This document shows positions 16,880 to 24,546 of a DNA stretch of 64,000 bases, one piece after another; positions within the stretch are counted from its first letter, which is position 1; every line of letters begins with the position of its first letter. The position numbers and the translations under genes were made by a program. The notes under the pieces are model-generated. The model saw only the letters and a list, made by a program, of their open reading frames with translations. It had not been told where the DNA came from and did not search any database. Location: contig CAYQMF010000006.1 of NCBI GenBank assembly GCA_964418595.1, forward strand, positions 44,634 through 108,633, in the 5' to 3' direction. The stretch comes from CAYQMF01 sp964418595 (GTDB lineage Bacteria; Planctomycetota; UBA1135; UBA2386).

Positions 16880-17349
16880 GCCTCCTGGCGCACGTCCGTC
16901 GGCGTGTTCGGGCTCGGGCTTCGCCGCAGCTCCGCGCCGCTGGCGCGGAGCTGCGGCTGGCTCGGGCTCAGGTTCGTCCAGGCACGGGTCTGGGGAACGA
17001 ACGAGACGGTGGCGTGGAGAGGAGACCAGCAACCCACGTCAGCAGGTCCCCACGAGCCCGAGCGTCAGCCCGAGCCCCTGCCCTGTTCGCCCAATGCGCT
17101 GCAAGGGCCACACAAGGTCGCGCGGTGCGCAAGCTTCACCACGAAGCTCCCTTGCCGTAGGCGCTTCCACTGCGAGGTCCGCGCGGCCCTGGAAGCCCCA
17201 GACGATGCCATCGCCGGCGGCCCCATCTGGTCGTCGCGCCAGCGACGACATCAACCCCTTGGGTTGCGGCCGCCGGCAGCGATGCGCCTCCATGTCGTAG
17301 CCCGTTCCGGTCGGATCTCACCGCGCCTCGAAGGAGTGACAAAGCAGTG
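16880..17349. other. 470-base gene-free stretch rich in stem-loops
   Basis: No credible gene fills this stretch between convergent genes. It holds several perfect inverted repeats: 16923-16957 (16 bp stem); a branched set with outer arms 17101-17107/17149-17155 (GCAAGGG/CCCTTGC) and inner hairpin 17132-17148 (AGCTTC/GAAGCT); 17230-17249 (GTCGTCGC, loop GCCA); and 17252-17266 (CAACCC, loop CTT). GC content looks lower than in the neighbouring genes. It could hold bidirectional terminators, a structured RNA, or a decayed element. Strand cannot be assigned from sequence. Confidence 0.5.
16923..16957. terminator. Perfect 16 bp stem-loop flanked by 10 bp direct repeats
   Basis: The arms 16923-16938 and 16942-16957 are exact reverse complements with a 3-base loop (GCT). 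It starts 44 bases after the stop of the thioredoxin/TPR gene. No T-tract follows on either strand. The decamer GGCTCGGGCT stands just outside both sides (16911-16920 and 16959-16968). It may act as a U-less terminator or be a small inserted palindrome. Confidence 0.45.
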
Positions 17350-18222
17350 CTACGTCACACTGCGCGCGACGAGGAGCGGCACTGCCGCGAGCGCGAGCAT
17401 CACCGGCATCACCGCCGGTCGCGGCACGCCCAGGTAGGCGACGATGTGCGTGAGGTGCCGACGGTCCGCGACCCACGGCGGCACGCCGATCACGACGCGT
17501 GCGAAGACCACCTGCGTGAAGTCCAGGAGCAGGATCGCGGTGGGGGTGACCAGGGGTGCGAGCGCGAGGCCGTCCGACCCGACGGCGCCGCGGATCGCTG
17601 CCGCGGCCAGCAACCCGCCGAGCGCGTGCGCGCCGCCGTCGCCGAGGAACAGGTGCGGGCGGGGCCAGTTGCACGGCAGGAACCCCAGGAAGAGGAGGGC
17701 ACACGCGCCGAGGGGTCCTTCGAGGCCGGTGGCGGCGACCAGCCCGAAGCCCCCGAGCGCGGTCGCGACGCCGTCGTGGTTGTCGAGGAAGTTGTTGGCG
17801 TTGATGACGACGAAGGCCACCACGAACGCGAGCAACTGCGTCCCGAAGCTCAGCCGCCAGGTCGGGTCGGTGAGGATGCCGGCGGCGAACACGATCGCGC
17901 CGGCCTTCACGCGCCAGTCGAGCCCGCCGCGCGGCTTGCTCCGGTCGTCGAGGTAGCCGGTCGTGCCGAGGAGCGCGGTGACGACGGCGAGCCAGCCTTC
18001 GCCGTGCAGCGCCAGCCAGAGGGCGGCGACGGCGGCGAACAGGAAGCCGGCCTGCGGGGTCGCGGTGCCGTGCAGCTTGCGCGGCGGCGCCGGCACGTCC
18101 TCGGGGAGGAAGCCCCACCAGCGCGTATGCACGAAGCGCGCCAAGAACCCGAGCGCCGTGCCTGCGGGCAGGGCCAGCCACGGATCGAGCCACGCGACGA
18201 GGGATCCGGGGTCGGCGGCCAT
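17350..18222 (-). CDS. MraY/WecA-like sugar-phosphate transferase (glycosyltransferase family 4)
   Basis: The product has 290 residues, mostly membrane helices. It is a polyprenyl-phosphate:UDP-sugar phosphotransferase of the MraY/WecA/TagO superfamily. Supporting motifs in order are PAPPRKLHGTATPQAGFLF (the family's RKxH-PxPxxGG region), GYLDDR (paired Asp), INANNFLDNHDGVATAL (the NxxNxxD segment) and FLGDGGAHALGGLLA. It is shorter than typical WecA (about 340-370), and the usual DGxDG reads DNHDG, so it is a divergent member. It probably starts a lipid-linked glycan such as a surface polymer; the sugar cannot be told. It follows nadD with 4 bases between them on the same strand. Confidence 0.78.
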   Translation of the reverse strand: MAADPGSLVAWLDPWLALPAGTALGFLARFVHTRWWGFLPEDVPAPPRKLHGTATPQAGFLFAAVAALWLALHGEGWLAVVTALLGTTGYLDDRSKPRGGLDWRVKAGAIVFAAGILTDPTWRLSFGTQLLAFVVAFVVINANNFLDNHDGVATALGGFGLVAATGLEGPLGACALLFLGFLPCNWPRPHLFLGDGGAHALGGLLAAAAIRGAVGSDGLALAPLVTPTAILLLDFTQVVFARVVIGVPPWVADRRHLTHIVAYLGVPRPAVMPVMLALAAVPLLVARSVT

Positions 18223-18226
18223 GGCG

Positions 18227-18838
18227 TCAGGTGCCGTACAGGCGGCGCCGCCGGATCTCGGCGAGCACGACCGGATCGAGGGCCGCGGTCACGTCGTCGC
18301 CCGCCGCGAGACGGCTCCGCAGGTCGCTCGACGCGAGCGCGCTGGGTTCCACGCGCAGCACGTGGGCGAGCAGGCCCGCGCGCTCCGCCGGAGTGAAGTC
18401 GAGCTTGCTGAGTGCGGCGGGGTCGATCGGCGCATCGGCGCGCGGGACGGTCACGAACTGCGCGAGCGTCAGCGCCGTGTGGTGTTCGCGCCACTGCGGC
18501 ACGGTGGCGAGGTTGTCGGAACCGATCAGGAAGTAGAGCCGGGCCCTGGGCCCGAGGTCCCTGCGGAACGCGCGCAGGGTGTCGACGGTGTAGGCGACTC
18601 CCGAGCGCTCCTGCTCCAACGCGCTGACCTCGACGCGCGCCATGCCCGCGAACGCCAGGCGGCAGAGCGCCAGCCGCGCCGCAGCGTCGGCGCCGTACGC
18701 CGCGCCCTTCCACGGGTGCTCGCCGCTCGGCAGGACCACGAGCCGGTCGATGGCGAGTTGGGCCACGCAGGCTTCGGCCACCGCGCGATGCGCACGGTGC
18801 GGCGGGTCGAAGGCGCCGCCGAAGAGGGCGACCTTCAT
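18227..18838 (-). CDS. nadD: Nicotinate-nucleotide adenylyltransferase
   Basis: The product has 203 residues and makes nicotinate adenine dinucleotide from NaMN and ATP in NAD synthesis. The nucleotidyltransferase motif GGAFDPPHRAHR (residues 7-18, with H14 and H17) starts the protein. The C-terminal ASSDLRSRLAAG corresponds to the family's ISSTxIR signature. Length is typical. It lies 10 bases after hisS on the same strand, and the sugar-phosphate transferase follows. Nothing unusual is seen. Confidence 0.92.
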   Translation of the reverse strand: MKVALFGGAFDPPHRAHRAVAEACVAQLAIDRLVVLPSGEHPWKGAAYGADAAARLALCRLAFAGMARVEVSALEQERSGVAYTVDTLRAFRRDLGPRARLYFLIGSDNLATVPQWREHHTALTLAQFVTVPRADAPIDPAALSKLDFTPAERAGLLAHVLRVEPSALASSDLRSRLAAGDDVTAALDPVVLAEIRRRRLYGT

Positions 18839-18848
18839 GGGCGAGGAC

Positions 18849-20120
18849 TCACGTCGCCAGGCGCCGCGACAGCTCCGCGGCGAGTGCTGCGCGCGGCACG
18901 GTCGTCTCCGCGCCGGCGCGCATGTCCTTGACCTTCGCGAGTCCCTGCGCGACCTCGTCAGGGCCGAGCACCACGGCGAACCTGACGCCGCGCTTGTCGG
19001 CCTGCTTGAAGAGGGCCTTCAGCGAGCGCTCCTCGTAGTCGGTGTCGGCGCTCACGCCGCCCCTGCGCACCTCGTGCGTCAGCAGGAACGCAGCCTCACG
19101 CTCCGCGTCGGTGACCGGTACGACCAGGACGTCGACGTCGCGCTCCTTGGGGGCGACGCTCGGATGCGCCTGCTTCTCCAGCGCGACCAAGGTCGGCACG
19201 ACGCCGATGGCGAAGCCCACGGCGCCGAGTTCCGGGCCGCCGAGCTGCGCGATCAGGCCGTCGTAGCGCCCGCCACCGCAGATCGCGCTGCGCGCCCCGA
19301 CGTCGGGGCAGCGCACCTCGAACACCGTGTGCGTGTAGTAGTCGAGCCCGCGCACGATGGTCGGGTCGATCTCGTAGCCGACGCCGAGCTTGCGCAGCAG
19401 GTCGAGGGTCGTCTTGAAGCGGATGCGGCTGCTCTCGCTCAGCGCGTCGACCATCTTGGGGGCCGAGTGGTTGCCCGCCTGGCAGTCCTTCTGCTTGCAG
19501 TCGAGCATGCGCAGGGGGTTCTTCTCGAAGCGCGCGCGGCAATCCTCGCAACGCTCGGCCAGCATGGGCGCGAAGTGCGCGCGCAGCGCCTCGCGGTAGC
19601 GGGCGCGGTCCTGCGGATCGCCGAGCGTGTTGATGGCGAGGCTCACGTTCTTCAGCTCGAGCGCCGCGAAGCATTGCATGGCGACGCCGATGACCTCGGC
19701 GTCGAGCATCGGGCTCGCCGACCCCAACGCCTCGATCCCGATCTGGTCGAACTGGCGCTGCCGCCCCGCCTGCGGCCGCTCGTAGCGGAACATCGGGCCC
19801 GCGTAGTACAGCTTCTGGAACGGGCGGACCTTGTCGAGGCTGTGCTGCAGGTAGGCGCGCACCACGCCGGCGGTGCCCTCCGGCCGGAACGACACCGGGG
19901 TGCTGCCCTTGGCGACCGTGAACATCTCCTTGCCGACCACGTCGGTCGCCTCGCCGATCGAGCGCTCGTAGAGCGCGGTCTCCTCGAAGAGGGGGGTCCG
20001 GATCTCGCGGTAGCCGGCGCGGTGGAACACGGACCGGCAGGTGTCGGTCAGGTGGTCGAAGACCGGTACGCGGTCCGGCAGGAGGTCGGTCGTGCCATCC
20101 GCGGCGCGGCGTCGGGCCAT
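18849..20120 (-). CDS. hisS: Histidyl-tRNA synthetase
   Basis: The product has 423 residues and charges tRNA-His in the cytoplasm. Class II motif regions are present: motif 2 FRPEGTAGVVRAYLQHSL and YYAGPMFRYERPQAGRQRQF, the histidine-specific RGLDYYTHTVFEV, and motif 3 at GAVGFAIGVVPTLVAL. A C-terminal anticodon-binding domain starts DVDVLVVPVTDAERE. Between them is a Cys-containing insert (CEDCRARF, then CKQKDCQAGNH) typical of bacterial HisRS. ATG 20120 is chosen; upstream residues are low complexity. It is the first gene of a hisS-nadD-transferase group and is divergent from the lipoprotein gene. Confidence 0.96.
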   Translation of the reverse strand: MARRRAADGTTDLLPDRVPVFDHLTDTCRSVFHRAGYREIRTPLFEETALYERSIGEATDVVGKEMFTVAKGSTPVSFRPEGTAGVVRAYLQHSLDKVRPFQKLYYAGPMFRYERPQAGRQRQFDQIGIEALGSASPMLDAEVIGVAMQCFAALELKNVSLAINTLGDPQDRARYREALRAHFAPMLAERCEDCRARFEKNPLRMLDCKQKDCQAGNHSAPKMVDALSESSRIRFKTTLDLLRKLGVGYEIDPTIVRGLDYYTHTVFEVRCPDVGARSAICGGGRYDGLIAQLGGPELGAVGFAIGVVPTLVALEKQAHPSVAPKERDVDVLVVPVTDAEREAAFLLTHEVRRGGVSADTDYEERSLKALFKQADKRGVRFAVVLGPDEVAQGLAKVKDMRAGAETTVPRAALAAELSRRLAT

Positions 20121-20210
20121 CGCCGCAGGGTAGCGGGGGGGCTTTCGCGTCGGAAGCTCGGGCCCGCCGCAGGGGAACAAGATCGCCCCATCCCGACGGG
20201 GAATCTTCAG

Positions 20211-20239
20211 TTGCGCCGGTCCGGGCGCGTGGCTAACGT
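20211..20239 (+). promoter_or_regulatory. Promoter candidate for the small lipoprotein gene
   Basis: TTGCGC (20211-20216), 17 bases, then TAACGT (20234-20239). It lies in the 231-base spacer between divergent hisS and the lipoprotein gene, leaving a leader of about 105 bases before ATG 20352. Good spacing and a reasonable -10; not tested. Confidence 0.45.
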
Positions 20240-20351
20240 CCCGCTCCCCGGTCGACCGACCGGCGTCGGCCAACCCCCCTGCGCCGGCGGGCTCTTCCCT
20301 CAGGTCCTCTTGGCCCGGCCCTCTTCTCCGGGTTCCATCCGGCAGTTCCTC

Positions 20352-20729
20352 ATGTCGAAGCTCCACGCCTTCGCGATCGTCCCGCTCGCCCTGCTGACCT
20401 CCTGCGCGTTCTCCTGGAAGGGGCAGAGCAGCGAGGTCTCAGCCCAAGACGCCTCGCGCGGTCTCAAGGACGTCCCGACCCTGTCGAAGCAGTACGAGAC
20501 GCAGAAGTTCTTCTCGGGTCTGCGTCGCCGCATGGACGGCCGCTCGAACGCCTTCGCGCGCGACATGGACAACATCATCGCGACCGCCGACCGGCACCTG
20601 TTCAACTACAGCGCCGACGACCCGTACGTGAACTTCCCGACGGAGTACAGCATCCTCGACCACTCGATGCGCACTGCGGTGAAGTTCGTGACGCCGATGC
20701 CGTTGATGCAGGAAGGCCTGCGGCGCTGA
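20352..20729 (+). CDS. Small lipoprotein of unknown function
   Basis: The product has 125 residues. ATG 20352 starts a lipoprotein signal (AFAIVPLALLTSC) with a textbook lipobox LTSC, so the mature protein begins at Cys18 and is membrane anchored. The rest is hydrophilic (TLSKQYETQKFFSGLRRRMD, NIIATADRHLFNYS) and ends with VKFVTPMPLMQEGLRR. No family is recognised. It is a lone plus-strand gene between minus-strand housekeeping genes and has its own promoter candidate. A tandem repeat array begins 14 bases after its stop. Confidence 0.7.
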   Translation: MSKLHAFAIVPLALLTSCAFSWKGQSSEVSAQDASRGLKDVPTLSKQYETQKFFSGLRRRMDGRSNAFARDMDNIIATADRHLFNYSADDPYVNFPTEYSILDHSMRTAVKFVTPMPLMQEGLRR

Positions 20730-20742
20730 TCTGACGGCGACC

Positions 20743-20814
20743 GTGTACTTGGCGCCAGCGGTGTACATGGCGCCAGCCGTGTACTTGGCGCGAACCGTGT
20801 ACATGGCGCGAACC
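20743..20814 (+). repeat. Four tandem 18 bp repeats
   Basis: Four back-to-back 18-base units start at 20743, 20761, 20779 and 20797. Each reads GTGTAC(T/A)TGGCGC followed by CAGCG, CAGCC or GAACC. The T/A position alternates, as if a 36-base pair had been duplicated. The first two contain the palindrome TGGCGCCA. It lies between a lipoprotein stop and the rsmG 3' end, so it is probably non-coding. Confidence 0.9.
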
Positions 20815-20916
20815 AGGCGCGCGTCTGGGCTGCCAGACGTGGACGACGGTTGGCGCGGGGTCGAGGCTGGAAGCGAACCGCGTCCTGGCAGCAGGCGGTT
20901 GCTCGACGGCGCGAGT

Positions 20917-21597
20917 TCAGGAGCTGCGCTGTTGCACCGACAAGAGTCGCTTGCGCGCGGCGGGTGCGGGTAGCTCGTACGGGACGAGGATCGGCGGCGT
21001 GAAGCCCTTGAGCGTCTCCTTGACGTTCTGATCCGGCTTCGCGTCGAGCCACAGGACGAGTGCGCCGTCGCGGCGCAGGAGCGTGCGCGCGATCGCGGCG
21101 ATCACCTTCGGCTCGCCGACGGCGCGCGCGGTGACCACGTCGAAGATGCCGCGCCACTCGGGCTGCAGGCCGGCGATCTGGGCGGCGTCGACGCCGAGGC
21201 CCTGGATGTGGGCCGGCCAGCGTGCCGCGGCGAGCACCCGCTTGATCGCCTCGGCCTTCTTCTGGGTCCGATCGCAGAGCACGACCTCGGTGTCGGGCCA
21301 CAGGGCGTGGACGGCGACGCCGGGGAAGCCGTTGCCGCTGCCGAGGTCGAAGACCCGTGCCGGTGCGTCCATGTCCACGAGCCCGAGCGCGAGGCTGTCG
21401 AGCGCGTGCAGCACGCGCGCCTGGGCGGGGTCGCGGATCGCGGTGAGGTTGATCTGCGCGTTCTCGACGAGCATCGCGTCGAGGTACGTGAGCAGCGCCG
21501 TCGCGCCCCGAGGCTCCAGGGCGACACCGAGCGCGCGGGCGGCTTCGACCAACCAGGCTGCGTGATCCACGCGCGGACTGTGCGCGGCGTCCGCCAC
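20917..21597 (-). CDS. rsmG: 16S rRNA (guanine527-N7)-methyltransferase RsmG
   Basis: The product has 226 residues. It methylates G527 of 16S rRNA with S-adenosylmethionine. The SAM site is VFDLGSGNGFPGVAVH, preceded by the RsmG signatures INLTAIRDPAQ and HALDSLAL. The later region has DVVTARAVGEP, also a family feature. The start is a GTG at 21597, 23 bases after the miaA stop; no ATG is available near the family's usual N-terminus. Genes for mnmE and yidC, often beside rsmG in other bacteria, are elsewhere in this window. It probably forms one transcript with the parvulin and miaA genes. Confidence 0.94.
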   Translation of the reverse strand: MADAAHSPRVDHAAWLVEAARALGVALEPRGATALLTYLDAMLVENAQINLTAIRDPAQARVLHALDSLALGLVDMDAPARVFDLGSGNGFPGVAVHALWPDTEVVLCDRTQKKAEAIKRVLAAARWPAHIQGLGVDAAQIAGLQPEWRGIFDVVTARAVGEPKVIAAIARTLLRRDGALVLWLDAKPDQNVKETLKGFTPPILVPYELPAPAARKRLLSVQQRSS

Positions 21598-21620
21598 GAA
21601 TCAACCGCCGAGTGTGCGCG

Positions 21621-22529
21621 TCACTCCGAGAGTCGTCGCGCCGCCTCGGCCGAGCCCGCGTCCGCGTCGACCCAGATCACCTCCCGCAGCCGGCGCAGCC
21701 AGGTGAGCTGGCGCCGGATCAGGCGGTGCGTCGCGCGGCGGATCATGTTGCGGAACTCCTCTTCGTCCTTGTAGCGGCCGGCGAGCCAGGCCACCGCCTC
21801 GCGGTAGCCGATCGCCGAGCCCGCCTCGCGTGAGAACCCGCCCCGCGCGAGGATCCCCTGCACTTCGTCGACGAGTCCGCCGGCCAGCATCGCGCGCGTG
21901 CGCACCTTCACCCGCTCGTGCAGGTCCTCGCGCGTTCGCCTGACGGCGACGATGCGGCACGGTCGTCGCCACTCCGGGCTCCAGAAGGTCGTCTGGCGCT
22001 CCGAGATCGGCACTCCTGTGTGCTCGAGGTACTCGATCGCGCGCACCAGCCGGCGCACGTCGCGGACGTGGATCCGCGCCGCCGCCTCCGGGTCGCGCTT
22101 CGACAACTCGGCGTGCAGGGCGCCCGGCTCGGCGCGCTCGCGTGCCTCCAGCGCCCGGCGCAGGTCCGCGTCCGCCGACGGTCCCTCCACGAGGCCCTTG
22201 AAGAAGGCCATGAGGTAGAGCGGCGTGCCGCCGACGAACAGCGGCACCTTGCCGCGCGCCCGCACGTCGGCCACGGCCGCGTCCGCGGCGTCGCACCAGC
22301 GACTGGTGTCGAACGACTCGCTCGGCTCGACGAGATCCACGAGGTGGTGCGGCACGCGGGCGCGCTCCGCCGCCGTCGGCTTGGCGGTGCCGACGTCCAT
22401 CGAGCGGTACACCGCCATCGAGTCCATCGACAGGATCTCCGCCCCGTGCTGCTCCGCGACCTCCACCGCCAGGCCCGACTTGCCCGACGCGGTTGGCCCG
22501 GTGATCACCCACAGCGGCGGCCCCTTCAT
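21621..22529 (-). CDS. miaA: tRNA dimethylallyltransferase
   Basis: The product has 302 residues. It adds an isopentenyl group to A37 of tRNAs that read UNN codons. The P-loop GPTASGKS is at residues 11-18, followed by MDSMAVYRSMDVGTAKP (DSxQxYxxxDIGTAKP in the family; Met replaces Gln). VGGTPLYLMAFFKGL and AIGYREAVAWL are further MiaA features. The ATG overlaps the stop of the parvulin gene by 4 bases (ATGA). Length is normal. Confidence 0.95.
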   Translation of the reverse strand: MKGPPLWVITGPTASGKSGLAVEVAEQHGAEILSMDSMAVYRSMDVGTAKPTAAERARVPHHLVDLVEPSESFDTSRWCDAADAAVADVRARGKVPLFVGGTPLYLMAFFKGLVEGPSADADLRRALEARERAEPGALHAELSKRDPEAAARIHVRDVRRLVRAIEYLEHTGVPISERQTTFWSPEWRRPCRIVAVRRTREDLHERVKVRTRAMLAGGLVDEVQGILARGGFSREAGSAIGYREAVAWLAGRYKDEEEFRNMIRRATHRLIRRQLTWLRRLREVIWVDADAGSAEAARRLSE

Positions 22530-23524
22530 CGCCGCAGCGCCGCGTCGATCCCGTACTGCGCGCGCAGGCTCTCCAGGAGCGTTCTGCGCTCGGCGAGGCT
22601 CGGCGCCTCCACCCGCAACAGCTCGCGCACGCGCGGCTCCACGGCTGCGAACTCCGTGCGCTCTGCCGACACCAGTTGGATGAGGTGGTAGCCGTGCGAG
22701 GTCCGCACCGGACCCGCCACTTCGCCGACCTGCATGGCGCGCACCGCCGTCGCGAACTCGACGCCGTAGTGCTGGAAGTTGTAGCCCTCGATCACCCCGG
22801 CCTGGTCGGCGGTCGACGGGTCGAGCGCCAGCACGCGGCCCTTGCGATCTTCGCTGCCCCGCGCGATCAACAGATGGAAGGGCGTGCCCGCGCGGTGCAG
22901 GGCCGCGAGGCCGGCGACGCGCGTCTGCACCCGCTCCTCGAGTTCGGCCTCCTCGATCGCGGTGCCACTCGCGCGCAGCTTCTCGCGCTCGGCGCCGAAC
23001 GACTGGAACACGTGGCGCACGACCACCCGCAGGCCATCGACCCCGTAGTTCTGCTCGAACACGCGGCGCAGTTCGGCGGGGCCGGCCTGCCGCCGGCTCT
23101 GCACCAGCGCCGTGATGCGCGCCTCGCGCAGGGCGCCGGTGCGGACCCGCCAGCGGACTTCGTCGGGTCGCAGTCCCAGGTCGCGCTGGTGGCGATCCCA
23201 TTCGCCGCGTGTGATCCCTGCCTGACGGATCTCGGCCGCGATCCGGGCCGTGGCGTGCGCGTCGGGGTCGGCGAGCACCGCGGCCACGTCCGACGCGATC
23301 GCGTCGCGCGGCAGGCTCGCCACTTCGCGCTCGAACACGCGGTCGAGCAGCAGCTCCTCGAGGCGCGCGCTGCCGATCTCGGCGTAGAGGTGGGCCAGGT
23401 AGTCCGCGGCCGTCACCGTCACCGCGCGTTCGAGTTCGATGCTCGCGCGGGGCAGCGGGGGCGATGCGGGTTGGGGCATCAGCGCGAGAGCGAGGCCGAG
23501 GGCGAGCGACATGCCGAAGATCAT
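22526..23524 (-). CDS. Exported parvulin-type peptidyl-prolyl isomerase
   Basis: The product has 332 residues. The N-terminus MIFGMSLALGLALALMP is a signal peptide. A helical SurA/PrsA-like chaperone part follows, then a parvulin domain with the typical ending HYGVEFATAVRAMQVGEVAGPV and TSHGYHLIQLV. It should help fold exported proteins in the periplasm. ATG 23524 is preferred; an in-frame ATG at 23512 would give a slightly shorter signal. It is the first gene of a parvulin-miaA-rsmG set and divergent from the metallophosphatase gene (93 bases between starts). The lack of the strict histidine pair means activity cannot be assumed. Confidence 0.8.
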   Translation of the reverse strand: MIFGMSLALGLALALMPQPASPPLPRASIELERAVTVTAADYLAHLYAEIGSARLEELLLDRVFEREVASLPRDAIASDVAAVLADPDAHATARIAAEIRQAGITRGEWDRHQRDLGLRPDEVRWRVRTGALREARITALVQSRRQAGPAELRRVFEQNYGVDGLRVVVRHVFQSFGAEREKLRASGTAIEEAELEERVQTRVAGLAALHRAGTPFHLLIARGSEDRKGRVLALDPSTADQAGVIEGYNFQHYGVEFATAVRAMQVGEVAGPVRTSHGYHLIQLVSAERTEFAAVEPRVRELLRVEAPSLAERRTLLESLRAQYGIDAALRR

Positions 23525-23578
23525 CGCAAATGCCGTCGCGGCGCGATCGGGCCCGTTCCCTGAAACGTCGCGCGAGCC

Positions 23579-23607
23579 TTTCCCCGGCCTCGCCGACGCA
23601 CTACCGT
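23579..23607 (+). promoter_or_regulatory. Promoter candidate for the metallophosphatase gene
   Basis: TTTCCC (23579-23584), 17 bases, TACCGT (23602-23607), only 10 bases before ATG 23618. The transcript would be leaderless or nearly so. Prediction only. Confidence 0.35.
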
Positions 23608-23617
23608 CTGCCCGCCG

Positions 23618-24373
23618 ATGATCGCCTTCATCTCCGACATCCACAGCAACACCGAGGCCCTCGGCGTGTGCTTGGACAAGATCCGTTCCCTGGGCGCGGA
23701 GCGCATCATCTGCCTCGGCGACGTGATCGGCTACGGCCCCGAGCCGCGCCAGACGCTGCTGTCGGTCATGGACACGTGCGAGTTCTCGCTGCTGGGCAAC
23801 CACGAGGACGGCTGCATGTTCTACGCCCCGGACTTCAACCCGCGTGCGCGCGCGGCGATCGAGTGGACCCGCGAACAGCTCAACCGCCGCGACCAGCCCC
23901 GCGACGAGACGATGCGGATGTGGAAGTACCTCGGCGAGATGCGCAAGACCCACCGCGAGGAGCGCCTCCTCCTGGTGCACGGCTCGCCGAAGGACCCGGT
24001 CAAGGAGTACATCGTTCCGCGCGACGCGAGCGACGCCGCCAAGCTCGACGATTGGTTCCAGCGCATGGAGGACGCGCAGCTCTGCTTCGTGGGGCACAGC
24101 CACGTGCCGGGCGTGTACCTGGAGCACGGCGAGTACAAGCCGCCGTTGTCGGTGAACGACAACTTCACCCCGAACGGCCAGCGGGCGATCGTCAACGTCG
24201 GCTCCGTGGGCCAGCCTCGCGATGGCGATCCGCGGGCCAGCTTCGCCACCTGGGACGGCAAGACCGTGACCTTCCACCGCGTGGAGTACGACGTCGAGTC
24301 GACCATGCGGAAGATCCGGGCCGTCACCCAGCTTCCGGACTACCTGGCGGAGCGACTGGCTCAGGGCCGCTGA
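23618..24373 (+). CDS. YfcE/MJ0936-like metallophosphoesterase
   Basis: The product has 251 residues and lacks a signal, so it is cytoplasmic. The calcineurin-like metal ligands are all present: D7-x-H9 (SDIHSN), G34-D35 (CLGDVIGYGP), G60-N61-H62-E63, a histidine in LLLVHGSPKDP, and GHSHVPGV. The NVGSVGQPRDGDPRASFA tail is typical of the YfcE group. The substrate of this group is usually a small phosphodiester and is not known here. It is followed by yidC after a 173-base leader. Confidence 0.9.
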   Translation: MIAFISDIHSNTEALGVCLDKIRSLGAERIICLGDVIGYGPEPRQTLLSVMDTCEFSLLGNHEDGCMFYAPDFNPRARAAIEWTREQLNRRDQPRDETMRMWKYLGEMRKTHREERLLLVHGSPKDPVKEYIVPRDASDAAKLDDWFQRMEDAQLCFVGHSHVPGVYLEHGEYKPPLSVNDNFTPNGQRAIVNVGSVGQPRDGDPRASFATWDGKTVTFHRVEYDVESTMRKIRAVTQLPDYLAERLAQGR

Positions 24374-24465
24374 CCTCCGAGGGTTCGCGGCGACAGAAGT
24401 TCAGGGCCCCCCGGATCCGCCTGCGCCGGGATTGTTGGTGACCCGTCCCGCATGGGTCGGTAAGC

Positions 24466-24480
24466 AGGGGCGCCCTTTTT
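24466..24480 (+). terminator. Weak stem-loop with T-run after the metallophosphatase gene
   Basis: AGGG (24466-24469) pairs with CCCT (24473-24476), followed at once by four more T residues. It is the only T-run terminator shape I see in the window. The stem is only 4 bp, so this is a weak call; it lies between the metallophosphatase gene and yidC. Confidence 0.3.
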
Positions 24481-24546
24481 CGTGGCACCCGTCGCGGCCG
24501 TGGCCGTGGTCGGAGCCGGCGCGCCCAACCCCCTCGCAAGCGCCCG

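Noticed and set aside
17039..17293. 84-residue minus-strand frame in the stem-loop-rich gap
   Set aside because: No start signal, no family resemblance, and it covers several perfect inverted repeats. Coding is unlikely.
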